64,000 nucleotides of DNA. Source: Triplophysa rosa (lineage: Eukaryota; Chordata; Actinopteri; Cypriniformes; Nemacheilidae). Below the pieces are notes generated by a model. It did no database searches, was not told the origin of the DNA, and saw nothing but the letters and a program-made list of their open reading frames with translations. This document shows positions 12,542 to 30,864 of the stretch, piece by piece. Each line of letters begins with the position of its first letter. Position 1 is the stretch's first letter. Location of the stretch: positions 1,489,394-1,553,393 of the forward strand of contig NC_079892.1 of assembly GCF_024868665.1 (NCBI RefSeq), in the 5' to 3' direction. A program made the position numbers and the translations under genes.

Positions 12542-13282
12542 ACATCACATCGTTCTAACACAAGCTCCAGAAAAAGTGTTTACACCAAACATCGTGTCCA
12601 TGTTTCACAGATCTGTAAGAGAATGAAATGTTATAATAAAAACCTCCATCTTGCTTGGAAAACGTTTTAAGGGTTACAAGAAACAGAACAAAAACAGAAG
12701 CCAAACGACTCCCATAAAAAGAAAAATCTTTGGAATTTCTGTGGTTTTCTCTTCATGAAATGAGAGAAATACACGAGCTCCAAAAGCTACGGGAAACAAG
12801 GAAGCAACGTGTTCCTGTGCAAACACAAGGTTGAATGCATTACGGCACAGATAGTTCCATGGTTTTCTGGTAGGTTCGGCCCCGGGGGTGGAAAATCACA
12901 TTTTGCACATTTCGTCGAATGTTCTGTAAGTTGGTCCAAACCACTGCTGCCAGTTTTCCTCCCGTCTTGTTAAATGAGCATAACACTTCACCTCCGCAGC
13001 ATCACTTTCACAAACGCAGAAACATCACTGACTGCGCGTTGGAAAACAAACCGGATCAATCTCGATCAAGTCGGACGCACCGAGGAACGTTGACACGAGT
13101 CATGTGAAACGGCCTTCATGGATGGTCGACTGATTCCGGCTGTAAATGGTTGCAGATCTGATGCGTGCAAAACAGAGAATGGAGGAAAGAAAGCAGCACG
13201 GATTTGAAGAAGGTAAAGAGGTGTTTCAAGCCACCCACGCTAGGAGAATAAGATGAAACATCTCTTGTTCTAGATGCCTCAC

Positions 13283-13398
13283 CCACATTTCTCATTTCCT
13301 TTATTTGCTTCTTTCTTTCCGTCTTCTTGATCCATGCCACGTCTTTTCTTGACGTTCGGCTCGTGTTTGAATCTGCAGACCCGACCTGAAGCGGTGAT
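13283..13398 (-). CDS. Candidate internal coding exon of the same unidentified minus-strand gene
   Basis: It ends in a good donor (GTGG|GTGAGG) and can begin after any of three AG acceptors, near 13398, 13387 and 13373. The chosen frame is open and basic, and includes SRKDVAWIKKTERKKQIKEM. It leaves one base, which the exon at 10857 completes to Asp, giving a continuous frame to a stop. An alternative frame (VKKRRGMDQEDGKKEANKG) is also open, so the reading is uncertain. No family is recognised. Confidence 0.22.
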
Positions 13399-13502
13399 GA
13401 CGTCTGCAACATTCATTCAGGATTCTGTCCTGCTCCGTGTGAGAAGCGATCACTAGAAATGTTTGACATTCCAGCATCAAAGAGGCTTTTATCTGAAGTG
13501 AC

Positions 13503-14915
13503 CAGTGTTGGGTTTAACTAAATTACAGTAACTTATTACTTAAGTTATTAAGTAATTAATAAGTAATTAAGGATTACTCTATTTTTCCTGTAATTTAATT
13601 ACAGTTACTTCTAAAGTAGTTAAACTAAATACTTTGTGTAATAGTGGAATTGACATCAATATTCAAAGTCTAACTTTAAAATACGTGCTTTGGTGAATAA
13701 TTCTCACATTTGTAATATATTTGGTCAGTTAAAGCCACAATATGCAACAACACTTTTTTATTGTACACGAAATACTCATGCACAGATTATTTGAATAGTT
13801 ATGAATGCAGTTACCCTATGAAATACAGCATATGTCGCACAAAAATATTTAGCCAGGAACGTTACTTGTAAATGCTGTGGGTTCGTTCAAATTTACTTTT
13901 TAAACGACGACTGTATGACTGTTTTAAACAGGTAAAACTGTGTAGAATTACGCTACAAAATCAAAGGACAAAGTCCAATATCAGTCGCGGGCTAACGTAG
14001 CATTACAGTCCACGTTTCTTGCAAGCTAATTCATTACGATGACATAAAACAAAATTCATTCATTACCTCGTCCGTGAACATGATGGGCGATCTCCACACG
14101 CCTCTGGATGGTGAAAACGACATAATTCCACTCTCCTACAAAACGTCATTTAGCTTCGCCTTTTGTTGTTGTTTCGAAAGTGCACCATCTAGCGGTCCAA
14201 ATATTCCATATTGTGGCTTAATAATATTACTTTATGTAGTTTTATATTATTTATTTGAATGAATTAAAAGTGCCGTTTCACATCTATCCTTGAATCACTT
14301 AACTAATCAAGGTTGATATAGGACTATAGACATGTGCCCGGTTAACCACGGTTACCATTAAATCCTGCTGAAACCGAGCTGGCTGTGATAATGCAAGGTA
14401 TCGATTCTTTTATTGATGCGTTGCTTATCCGTGAAGCACGGCTCTGGGATCAGTAGAAATGCTACTCGATCTAAAAGCAGTGCGAGTTTGAGTCGCTTAT
14501 AACGTGCATTTAAAAAAGCAACACCCGTCAAACATGATCATTATAAATATAGTTTATTATCATAAAAATACCTGAGGAGGCTTGAGGAACAGTGATAAAA
14601 ACATGTCCTTAGGCATTTCCTACTACTACGTGTGTTATGGTCTTCTTCTGCAATGCGTATTTGGAGTTTCTGCATGAGAGCGCCCTCTGGCTTTCGGATG
14701 CAGCAGCATTTTACCGTACTGCACTCACAAGTTGTGCATAAATCACGTGATAGATATTTCTGGTTAACCGGGCATATGTCTATATAGGATATAAGTAATT
14801 AATAATTAAATACTTTTTGGAGAGAGTAATCTGTACAGTAATCTAATTACACGATTGAATATGTAATTAGTAACTAGTAATTAATTACTTTTTCAGAGTA
14901 ACTTGCCCAACACTG
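13503..14915 (-). mobile_element. hAT-type MITE, copy 2, carrying two further insertions
   Basis: The ends are CAGTGTTGGG and CCCAACACTG. The flanks GAAGTGAC (13495-13502) and GAAGAGAC (14916-14923) form an 8-bp target duplication with one mismatch, as expected for hAT. It is inverted relative to copies 1 and 3. Comparison with those copies shows two inserts: one at about 13731-14219 with ends AAAGCCACAATATG and CATATTGTGGCTT, and one at about 14325-14785 with ends TATAGACATGTGCCCGGTTA and TAACCGGGCATATGTCTATA. Confidence 0.8.
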
Positions 14916-14923
14916 GAAGAGAC

Positions 14924-17249
14924 GCAAGAGGGACCGTGATGTACATTCTAGTTTACAACACACATTTCTCCTAAATGAACTGTGATTGGTCGCTTTACAT
15001 GTCCGTCAGATGGTCGCATTTGTTCTGATCTTGTCCAGAATAAACTGAAAACCAAGACCGGACTTTAAAATGATGGTTAAAGAGTCGGCCCAAAGTGTGT
15101 TTGACAAACATTTCTGCTGTTAAACTCAGAAAACCTTCAGTTTGAGATGGAACAGCACTAGAAACTCCAGTGAACCCTGACGGGGACGGGATCAAGACGT
15201 CAGCTTGCAGGCTCAAGTGGGTAAGCAATGGGGGCTGGAAACACTGAGAGATAAAAAAGAAGAAGAAGAAGAGGAGGAGGAGGAGGAGGAGGAGGAGGGG
15301 GTTAGTCATCACAGCATCTGTGCTCCGTTCTCTTCCACACAAAGCTGCCGAGCACACAGAACCCCGAGCCACCCGAATTCCCTCGCACGCGCCGCGGGGC
15401 GCATTCTGCAGCCGTTGCCGTGGAGACCCGGCCCGGCGGAGCGGTGAGCTCGGGACAGGAATGTCAGTCAGGAAACCCAGCAGGTGGTTTAAAGTTGTGC
15501 CTGTCGTTCCGTCAGAGAGACACGGAAGCATGTGGACTGAGAAAAACACATTTACACGTGTATGACATCTCCGGGATAAGAGAGACAGATGTCACACACA
15601 CTATATAAGCACGATGTAGTATTGCTCATACTTTAAAAAAATGAATAGAGTTTATCATAGAATAAAAAAAACGTATAAATAAAGTTTGACGTTTTTCTCT
15701 GACGGTAAGTACAGTAAGTGACACAGAACCATGGATGTTTTAGCTTACTAAAATTAAAACTTTCAAAATGTTTCCGTTCATTGAAATCAAATAAAACGTC
15801 GGACTACAAATTATTGTAAAAAATGAAACTAGAAGAAAAATTTGAATGAAATGTTGCATCACAAGTAAACTGAAATACGCATGTTAACAGCACTATAATA
15901 ATAAACAAAACTAAAAACTAACATGTAACTAAAATAAAAATGAATTAATCTTATACAGTAACATAAATAAATGAACAAATAAATTACAAAATAACAAAAC
16001 CATAAAACTAAATAACTGAAAATGTAACTAAAACTAACATAAAAAACAAAAATCTAAAAACATAAGCTAATTTAAAATACTAATTAAACGAAATAAGAAT
16101 AAAAAAACTATAATAACACCCTAGCAACTACATAGCAACACGTTAACAACCATTCCAAAGCCCTTAGCAACCCATTGACTTGTGTCTTTCTGTGTCCGCT
16201 CATCATCTGAACTCGTGACTGTTTGTTCCAGTTATTTAGAGTAAAGCCATTAGTCACAGAGCAACATAAACAACAATATCAAACAGGCTTTTACCCAGAA
16301 ACCCTTGCCACACACACACACACACACACTGTTCAGACCATAACAGAGAACTGACAACCTGGACCACACAGAAGATCAAGCCAAGTACAATCTACATCAA
16401 CATTAATACCGCTCGTGAAACATGAATGACGCCCCTTATGACTGAGGTTTACAGCGTGTTCACTTATGAAATATTTTGATCAATCTGATACTGATTCACG
16501 GCTCACAGAGAGTGTAAAAATCTGTGTTCCAAGTTCTGCTTTCATTCTCCAAACTTCACCAGAAAGCTGACCCGGCCGTTTGATGCGTCATATTGGATTT
16601 TCATCCCTTGTTGCGAAAGCCAAAACATGAAGACAGTCAGAAAGAAACAGTGAGCACGAGAGCGAGTCAACAGGAATCTCCCGCTCACAGTTCTGAGAAC
16701 ATGTTCTCTTCTAGGAAGGGAATAAAACTTTCTTTCTTCTTCAGAACACAAAAGAAGATATTTTAAAGAATGTTGATAATCAAACAACACTGAACCCCGT
16801 TGACTTCCATTGTACGAACACGAAACCACGGAGACATTTCTCGAAATATCTTCTGTCGTGTTTCCCTAAAGAAAGAGTCGCATACATGTTTGGGAGACTC
16901 AATGATGACAGAATGTTTAACTATCCTGTTAAATAATGTTTCTATGGGGTTCTTGATCAAAGCTGTTGTTATGAATCTCTCTCAGTTCAGATGTTTAAAG
17001 AAGCCAAGCTTAAATCACTTCTCCGTTCACGCAACATCCATCTTCTCATCCATGAACACACATTCCTCACTGCTGCTTAACTTCTGCGAACAAGTAACCA
17101 GAACAAACTACGCCCGGTTCTGAAACAGTGAAATAAAACACGGATGATCTCCAACACAAGAAAACATGATGATTTATGACTCTTTCCAAGAACGTGTGAA
17201 ACAAATAAGACTACTTTAAACATCAACTAAATGACAAAGTTAAACACAC
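14924..17249. other. Non-genic sequence with simple repeats
   Basis: It includes a purine tract (15256-15299, GAA then GAG units) beside a GC-richer patch at 15310-15480. It also includes an A-rich, low-complexity stretch (15640-16140), a short (CA)n (16311-16329) and a fragment of the 'gttcaccc' transposon family (about 16730-16890). The open frames here are explained by simple sequence. No gene is supported. Confidence 0.45.
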
Positions 17250-17665
17250 ACACCTCGCTCTGTCGCTGGAGCTCTGCAGAACTGCGGTGGTTTCTCATTT
17301 TGTGAAATCCGAGCTCAGGAAAGACGGCATCTACTCTCATGATCCGAGCGGTTATCCCTCCTTCACACTTTTCCTCTTCCTACTCCTCTGGCAACGAAGT
17401 CCTGATTTTCCTGCGAGCCGGTCGTCGTTTATTCCCCAATCCGTCCGTGAGCTCGTGAACGGTGGCTCGGTCAGACTGGGATCCAGCTGCAGGGAACTTT
17501 ATCTTCCTCCAGTGTTTCTGCCTTCCTGCCCGCCCCACCCCGCCGGCCCCTCATCTTTCCCATCGGAGTCTCTCTCCCCCTCCAAACCCCCCACTGCTGA
17601 ACTAATCTGCAGCTGGCCGAGTGATTGGATGCCTGGTTGCCGCGGAGACGGGGTGTCTGTCCTGG
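17240..17665 (-). promoter_or_regulatory. CpG-rich candidate promoter and first exon, minus strand
   Basis: This block is GC-rich against an AT-rich background. On the minus strand it has a CCAAT box (near 17621) and GC-rich blocks around 17525-17550. It ends with an ATG-led segment reading MRNHRSSAELQRQSE followed by a GAG|GTGTGTG donor-like junction near 17250. It could be the first exon of dennd2a or of the unidentified gene at 10.8-13.4 kb. No transcript evidence is available from sequence alone. Confidence 0.3.
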
Positions 17666-18295
17666 TTTAAAAGCCAAACAGAGCCCCCAAAATTCCATCC
17701 GTCTGGATGAGGAGCAGATACGGTTTCCTTTCAGACGTATCTGGACACTTCAAATCTTCCTGTGGGGAAAAAGAGAACACAAGCGAGATCTCGGATAGCA
17801 AAAAGGAGATTCAAATAAAAGTTTCCTATTCATGTTTAGTTTTGAAACGTGCGAGATTACCAAAAAGAGATCCTTGCAATGTAACGAAATAAAACTTTTC
17901 TGAGAAATCAAAAGAGAAAACACGTGAGCATTCAATGTTTCCGCCGGTTATGCGTTAGATGGGGAAATAAACAAAGCAAAGAGACATCATGAAAAAGTTC
18001 TTCTGCGGGAAAAATACACATTGATCCACAAGAAAAGCGCTAACTTGAAAATAAACTGGGATAGCTGTAAGATCTAGGAGCACAGTTTGAAACACAGTTG
18101 TAAAGTATTGTGAAACTTTAGAAGGCACGTTTACATTTTTATCTAAAGTGAAGTAAAGATATGGAACACACCATAAGTGATTCATCCTTAGTAAATGGTA
18201 ACATGTGACATTCAGGAGTGCTCAGAGATGAGACACATGTGAGATCGAGATCACATCCATCTCTGAAGCAAAGTCTATTCTCTTTAAAATGATAT

Positions 18296-18696
18296 TTCAC
18301 CCCCAAAAAAGAACATTCCGTCATCATTTGTTCACCCTCATGTCATTTCATACCTGTATAAATTACTTTGTTCTGATGAACACAGAGAAAGATATTTGGA
18401 AGAATGTTAGCAATTTTCAATTCTGTGACATCATTGACTGCCATAGTAGGAGAAATTAAACGGTAGTCAAAGGTGCCCCAGAACTCTTTGTGTTCCTAAA
18501 TTCATCAAAAAGTCTCACTTTGCGTTCAACAGAACAAAAATAAATAGTAAGAAATGTCCTACTATGGTAGTGGATGTCACAGAACTGAAAATTGCTAACA
18601 TTCTTACAAATATCTTTCTCCGTGTTCAGAAATGTATACGGGTTTGAAATAACCCGAGGCTGAGATAAATGATTTTTGAGTGAACTAGCCCTTTAA
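18296..18696. mobile_element. Short DNA transposon ('gttcaccc' family)
   Basis: One end holds TTCACCCCCAAAAAAGAACA and TTTGTTCACCCTCATGTC; the other holds GAGTGAACTAGCCCTTTAA. The inner arms pair, with AAGATATTTGGAAGAATG against CATTCTTACAAATATCTTTC. No coding capacity. Confidence 0.65.
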
Positions 18697-18901
18697 GTCT
18701 CCGTTCTTTAGGAAAAACATTTTTAGCGAAACCCAGAAACCAAAACACTGAACAACCTGTGATGTTACATCAATAACTTTTGTTTAACCTCTTAAACAAC
18801 AAAACATGGTTCGAGATAAGGTGAAACGTAGAAGAACCTTTTATTTGACCCCCAAGCCCCAGCACGATGTGTGCCTGCCGGCAGTCGGCTGAACACAGGG
18901 G

Positions 18902-19288
18902 TCTATGGCAAGCCGAATTCGCTTAAATTGTCCCCAGCGTTACTTGTTGTAATTGCATTTTTACTAGTAAGAATTTAATTAGAGAGCTCTATTATTCAAT
19001 TAAATGAATTATATATTGTAATAATTGTAAATGAATTAGAGAGCACTTCAATTGCATTTTTACTAGTAAGAATTGAATTACAGAGCTCTCTAATTTCATA
19101 CTAGTAATAATTCCGTTTATCTCTCTAATTAAATTCTTACTAGTAAAAACTATTGCAGAGCTGTCTAATCGTAATTGTTACTAGTAAAAATTGAATTATA
19201 GAGCTCTCTAATTTAATTCTTACTAGTAAAAACGCAATTACGACGAGTAACGATTGGGAGAATGTAAGATAATTCGGCTTGCCATAGA
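18902..19288. mobile_element. Palindromic element with internal tandem subrepeats
   Basis: Terminal inverted repeats CTATGGCAAGCCGAATTC (18903) and AATTCGGCTTGCCATAG (about 19271-19287). The interior repeats the words TTTTTACTAGTAAGAATT and AGAGAGCTCT in alternating orientation, so most of the element can fold on itself. Confidence 0.75.
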
Positions 19289-20518
19289 GGATCAAATGGA
19301 TCTAATGTAAGGAAAGCTTTGGGTTCAACAGAAGAGAAGATCGAGTGAGATTGATTACACACAGATTTAGCTGGAGAGGCTTAATGTGATCCATGTGTTT
19401 TGATGCAGTTTTAATCTTTTATGCAAGATCAGCTCAGGCTACAAAGCTTGAAGCAAAGGGAATATCACCACCTTCTGGCCAAACTTCATCGATATTTGTA
19501 TTAGGGCTGTCACAATATCGTATTTTCACTACATAAATTGCGTGACTTTACGATGACGATAAAGCTCACAATCTAACAAATCACTCTAAGAAAAAACATC
19601 AAACAAGACTGTAAGAGTGTCGTCACGTCACTCACTTTGTAGAACGGTAGGCCTAATAATCCCGCTCCACAAACCAAAAAAGTATATGATGTGAAGATAT
19701 ATAAATCAAACTAAATACTTTGTTACCTGTCAGACCACATTTATGAATGTGAACCTTACCATATAAAATTAGATTTAAAATGAAAAAAAAAAAAGACTTA
19801 ACCATGTTCGTTTAGCCATAGAATGGCATCTTCGTGCAGGTTCAATTTAAATCATGTCAATTGTGGTCAAATAGTATTGCCCAGTTGCAAAAAATAGTGT
19901 TTTTCAATACTGGTTTCAAGCATCAGAAATTTTACTGGAATTAAGGATATAATGGCAATTGTATTGGTTTTAATGGAAACTCTTAATGGCCAATGGGAAG
20001 AAATAAAACTATTAAATCCTACTGGACTAAGACCCAACATTCACTACACAAAAGCGCAGCTGATGGTTTAGAACCATAAAAGTGTGAGCATTAAGAATTT
20101 CGGTCACACTTTATTTTAAGGTCCAGTTCTCGGTTTTAGTAAACTATTAACAAATTTTGCTTCGTTAACTCTTAATTTGTTGCTTATTAATAGTAAGGTA
20201 GTTGTTAGGTTTAGGTAGGATTAGGGATGTAGAATATGTGCTTTATAAGTGCTTCTAAACAGACAATATGCTAATAAGCAACTAGTTAATAGTGAGAATT
20301 GGTCCTTATACTAAAGTGTTAGCAAAACTTCAATAAATCCATTTGAATTCCATACATTTAGTGAACCATCCAGCAGCCCCAGTTCAAAAATCCTGGTTTA
20401 AGAAAAGGTTGGAAAATGAAAAATGTGGGACACCAAAGTGTCGTTTTGTAAGGAAACACAGAGGCTCAAAAGCTTCATGAATTCAATTTATTAAGGCACA
20501 GGAGCGTTTCATAATGAA
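19289..20518. other. Intergenic sequence downstream of the alpha-tubulin gene
   Basis: It contains one short palindromic transposon at about 20100-20328, with ends CACTTTATTTTAAGGTCCAG and TTGGTCCTTATACTAAAGTG. No exon is seen in the remainder. The tubulin 3' UTR starts at 20518, and an AATAAA on the minus strand lies at 20487-20492. Confidence 0.5.
20487..20492 (-). terminator. Polyadenylation signal AATAAA of the alpha-tubulin gene
   Basis: AATAAA on the minus strand, 27 bases past the stop codon. This implies a very short 3' UTR. Confidence 0.6.
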
Positions 20519-22321
<1,803 letters not shown>

Positions 22322-23601
22322 CTTAATTATATTGATCAGAGATTATATAAATGCACTGTTTAAAGCACACTTGAGTTAAAGTCGTCTCTTGTAAGGTTAA
22401 AACTTGTGGTTTGGCGAGTTGGAATCAGGTCAATAATTTAACTAATCTTTGATGTTGTGATGAGAGATTCATTTTTACAAGCACACATTCTCCATGTAGT
22501 TTCCTAGGTCCCCATTTTATGTAATGCATATTTCATCAAATCCGGGTTATTAAAACAACAGGGAAATAAGTGAGGTCCCAACATTTAATGTTTTTGATTT
22601 ATTACAAGGTTGAGATTGAAATTTTAGATTATATGTTTTGAGAGTTCGTCAAATTCACATTTAAATTCCTTAAAAAAGGGAATCACACGTAGGCACTGTT
22701 TCACAGACGAGGCTTAAACCAGGACTATGCCTTAATTAAATTGATCTTTTTTTAATTATATAAAAGGTACATGACTGTATTAATAATTTTAATATATATA
22801 ATTTTTCTTGGGATTTTTTAAACATCAAAACACAGAAAACAACAAGACCCTTCATATGACAAAACTCTGTGCTGTATGTGACGTATACATATTTTTTTTT
22901 TTGAAGGATGACGATATACCAATCCGACCTCACCTACAAGCAGAAATCACAGTAACTACAGAAAATAAAGTGCATGATACAACTTTGAATCAAAATAATT
23001 ATAATACATTGATCATTAGACTTTATAGCTTGACAGGAAAGTAAAAACTGGTTCCCACGTTTTGTCAACTTTTGCAGAGTTCTCAGGAGTAGCGTATCTT
23101 AGTCCGCGTTGAGTTGACGCGTTGTTACATTTTTGGAGAGGTGCGCGTAATTCTTTCAAGATGCAACGTGGAGGCGAGTCCATTTAGGCAGAGAAGTGAG
23201 TTTTGGAGTTTTTCTTCCTCCAAAGCAGAATAACTTTCTTGGCTACAATCACATCATATATTGAACAGATTGAACCAAACCTCCGGACTGAGGGACTCTA
23301 GCGAGTCAGACCAACCAAGAATTGCTATCATTGGGTCCAGGAATAAAACAGAAATATTTCTAACCAGTATTTACAGAGCTTTCTAACATCTAATAGCTTT
23401 CACAGAGATGCTTTAGAAAAAAAACATTACTGCTGTGCATCTTAAACCAAAACAATGGCACTGGTCTATTTTGAAATATGTCCGGGCAAGTTATTTTCAG
23501 TTAAGATGGTTCAAACATTCATTTTAGTCTGGGACTAGTCTTAAGTCTTGTCTAACCGGGCCTTAGTGTGTCCTAAATACGAGATCCTAAAAATATAGTT
23601 C
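22322..23601. other. Intergenic sequence between alpha-tubulin and rps17
   Basis: AT-rich, with no exon recognised. The segment immediately right of 22321 should hold the alpha-tubulin promoter if the extended first exon is used. Sequence at 23040-23200 is somewhat less AT-rich, but no specific motif is claimed. Confidence 0.4.
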
Positions 23602-23902
23602 TTAAAGGGATAGTTCACCCTCATATGGTTTCAAACCTATAAATGTATTTGTTCTGCTGAACATGAAGATATTTGGAAGAACGTCAGTGACCAAACAGAT
23701 CTCATCCCCATTTCCTGCCACAGAGGGGAAAATAAATACTATGGCAGTGAATGGTGGATGAGATCTGTTTGCTTACTGACGTTCTTCCAAATATCTTCCT
23801 TCGTGTTCAGCCGAACCAAAAGACATGTATACAGGTTTGGAACTATCTGATGGCGAGTAAATGATGAAAATTGTCATTTTTGGGTGAACTGTTCCTTTAA
23901 GG
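23602..23902. mobile_element. Palindromic DNA transposon ('gttcaccc' family)
   Basis: Ends AAAGGGATAGTTCACCCTCA and GGGTGAACTGTTCCTTTAA. The inner arms pair around GAAGATATTTGGAAGAACGT and ACGTTCTTCCAAATATCTTC, so almost the whole 300 bp can form a hairpin. Confidence 0.75.
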
Positions 23903-23920
23903 TTCAATAAAGGTTTAGAT

Positions 23921-24102
23921 CAGTGGTCACCAACCCTGCTCCTGGAGATCGACCGTCCTGCAGACTGCAGCTCCAACACACTTGTCTGTCATTATCAAGC
24001 AAACCTGAACACCTTGATTAGATAGTTCAGCTGTGTTTGATTGGGGTTGGAGCTGAAATCTTCAGGACGCTGGATCTCCAGGAGCAGGGTTGGTGACCAC
24101 TG
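23921..24102. mobile_element. 182-bp hAT-type MITE with perfect 8-bp target duplication
   Basis: It begins CAGTGGTCACCAACCCTGCT and ends with its near reverse complement. It is flanked by GTTTAGAT on both sides (23913-23920 and 24103-24110). Confidence 0.88.
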
Positions 24103-24349
24103 GTTTAGATGGTCACACCGCTGTCTAGAAAAAGAACTGTACTGAACAGCGTGACAAATTCACAACATTTAAAACCTAAACATGATCATTTTAAGAGACT
24201 TAAACATCAACAAATTGGCTAAATCTGAGAAATCATACATTTGTTAAATGCTCAGATCTCAGGTGTGGAGTTTATAGACATGTCATGGTACTGAAAGACA
24301 CACATTGTTCAAAAATAAAGACTTGACAACTGCTTGTTTTCCCCCCAGT

Positions 24350-24355
24350 TTTATT
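24350..24355 (-). terminator. Polyadenylation signal AATAAA of rps17
   Basis: AATAAA on the minus strand, about 20 bases past the TGA. A short 3' UTR is usual for ribosomal protein genes. Confidence 0.65.
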
Positions 24356-24374
24356 AAGAGATATATTACAATGT

Positions 24375-29250
<4,876 letters not shown>

Positions 29251-30760
29251 GATGGATCCGGAGAGCAGAAGAGAACGGCGGAAACGCGATACCGGAAGAA
29301 GAAGCGTCAGAGACGTCCGAGCGCAGCCGCGCGCGCTTACTGACACCTAGCGGTGGCGGAATGACACTGCAGCTGCTCCTTTAAATTTTTCACCGCTGTT
29401 TGCGAACGTGAAATTATTTTGTTGTTGAATAAGGCTAGCGGACACTACAAACCATAACCAAACACAAACATAGAGAAAACAAACAAAACTTTAAAGTCCC
29501 AGTGAAATTGAAAATGACAATTCCTATTTTTTCCATGAAATATTGCAGCGTTTACAGTAAAGAGCTTATCAATGTGGGTCATTTTCTTTATAAAATGCAT
29601 GTACCCTCACAATCTTCAGTTAAAATCTGAAATGCACTTACGTCCAGAAATGACTATGCATATGACGTAATTAGACGGCTTGGGCGGAGCATCCGTTAAC
29701 TCCTCCCATTCAACTGTCAGTCTGCTGTCAGTTTCATTTCAAAATCAATGCAACAGCTGTTTTTACACATCCAATCAATTCGCAGTGAAAAACGCAAGCC
29801 ACGCCCTCTAATACGGAAGTAAAAACGATCGCAACTTCTGGTTCACGGGGACTTTTATTGTAAGGAAAATACCAATATTGAATGAAAACATGAAAAGAAA
29901 TACATGCCTGTAGAATCCTTTCTGGTTTTTGATAGGCTAGATTGTGTAATTATTTAAACACCGAAAAGAATGGTTTCTGAACCAAGAATTTACATTTGTG
30001 TACAGAACTATTTTCCATCAAACGCAAGTATATTTAGCTTTAAATATGTTACCACAGGGCGGTCTCAAAAATGTTTCCTGAAATACAATTGCAAAAACTA
30101 CAGTTAACAACCACATCCTTTTCAAAGATTTTTTCTTAGCTGGGTATAAGATTAAATAAAAACCTAATTAAGTTAATCGCATCAAATAACGATGAGGCAA
30201 AAGTCAAAAACCTTTTAATATCCAGTCGACATCGGTTATATCAATTCAGAAATCAGACCAGTCAAAGAAAACTAAGATCATGTATTATTCAGACCGGAGC
30301 ATGTTTAACACAGAATAAAGGCTGCACCAGCTTGTTCCATCTGATGAAAGCGCAAGTATGCGGACTGTAGATTTGTAGCAGACAAGCTTATGAAACGAAC
30401 CCTTATTTATTTGATACAAAACTACAAGTCTGGAGAAAACAAACTAAACTTACTGTTGTTTACAGCAGTTTAAAATGTGACCATAACATCTGAATGATTA
30501 CTTTAGCCATAAAATCCTTTGACCCCGCGGAACAGATGTTGACATTGACATCTGGGTGGCACAAACATCTCATGTTCAGAATATCAAATCAGTGTAAAGG
30601 TCATGAGTAGAAAACAGAACTACATCTTTGGGTGAACAAATTCTTTAAAAGAGCTCATCAACCTAAAGTAACTTTTGTCTGTTATTGATTCAGTATTTAC
30701 AGCCTTATGAACTCATCGAACAGTCAAATCATCCACCAGAACACAAAGATCTTAAGAAAA
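29251..30760. other. rps17 promoter side and intergenic sequence to pclaf
   Basis: 29251-29400 is CpG-rich and should contain the rps17 5' UTR and core promoter (minus strand). From about 29490 to 30760 the sequence is AT-rich and repeat-like, with no exon recognised. Confidence 0.5.
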
Positions 30761-30761
30761 A

Positions 30762-30768
30762 CATTTTA
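30762..30768 (-). terminator. Probable polyadenylation signal of pclaf
   Basis: An AATAAA lies on the minus strand within TTTAATAAAATG, about 100 bases past the TAA stop. Exact position is to within a base or two. Confidence 0.5.
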
Positions 30769-30864
30769 TTAAATGTCTGTACAAACGCAAGGAACCATAC
30801 AAATGAAGTATTTACAGATTTACATTAAAACCAGGTCAATGAACAAAAAGTGAAATTCAAGTCA

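Noticed and set aside
14995..15549. 184-codon minus-strand frame with a run of Leu and Phe resembling a signal or membrane segment
   Set aside because: The Leu/Phe run is the translated GAG/GAA simple repeat. There are no splice signals and no family resemblance.
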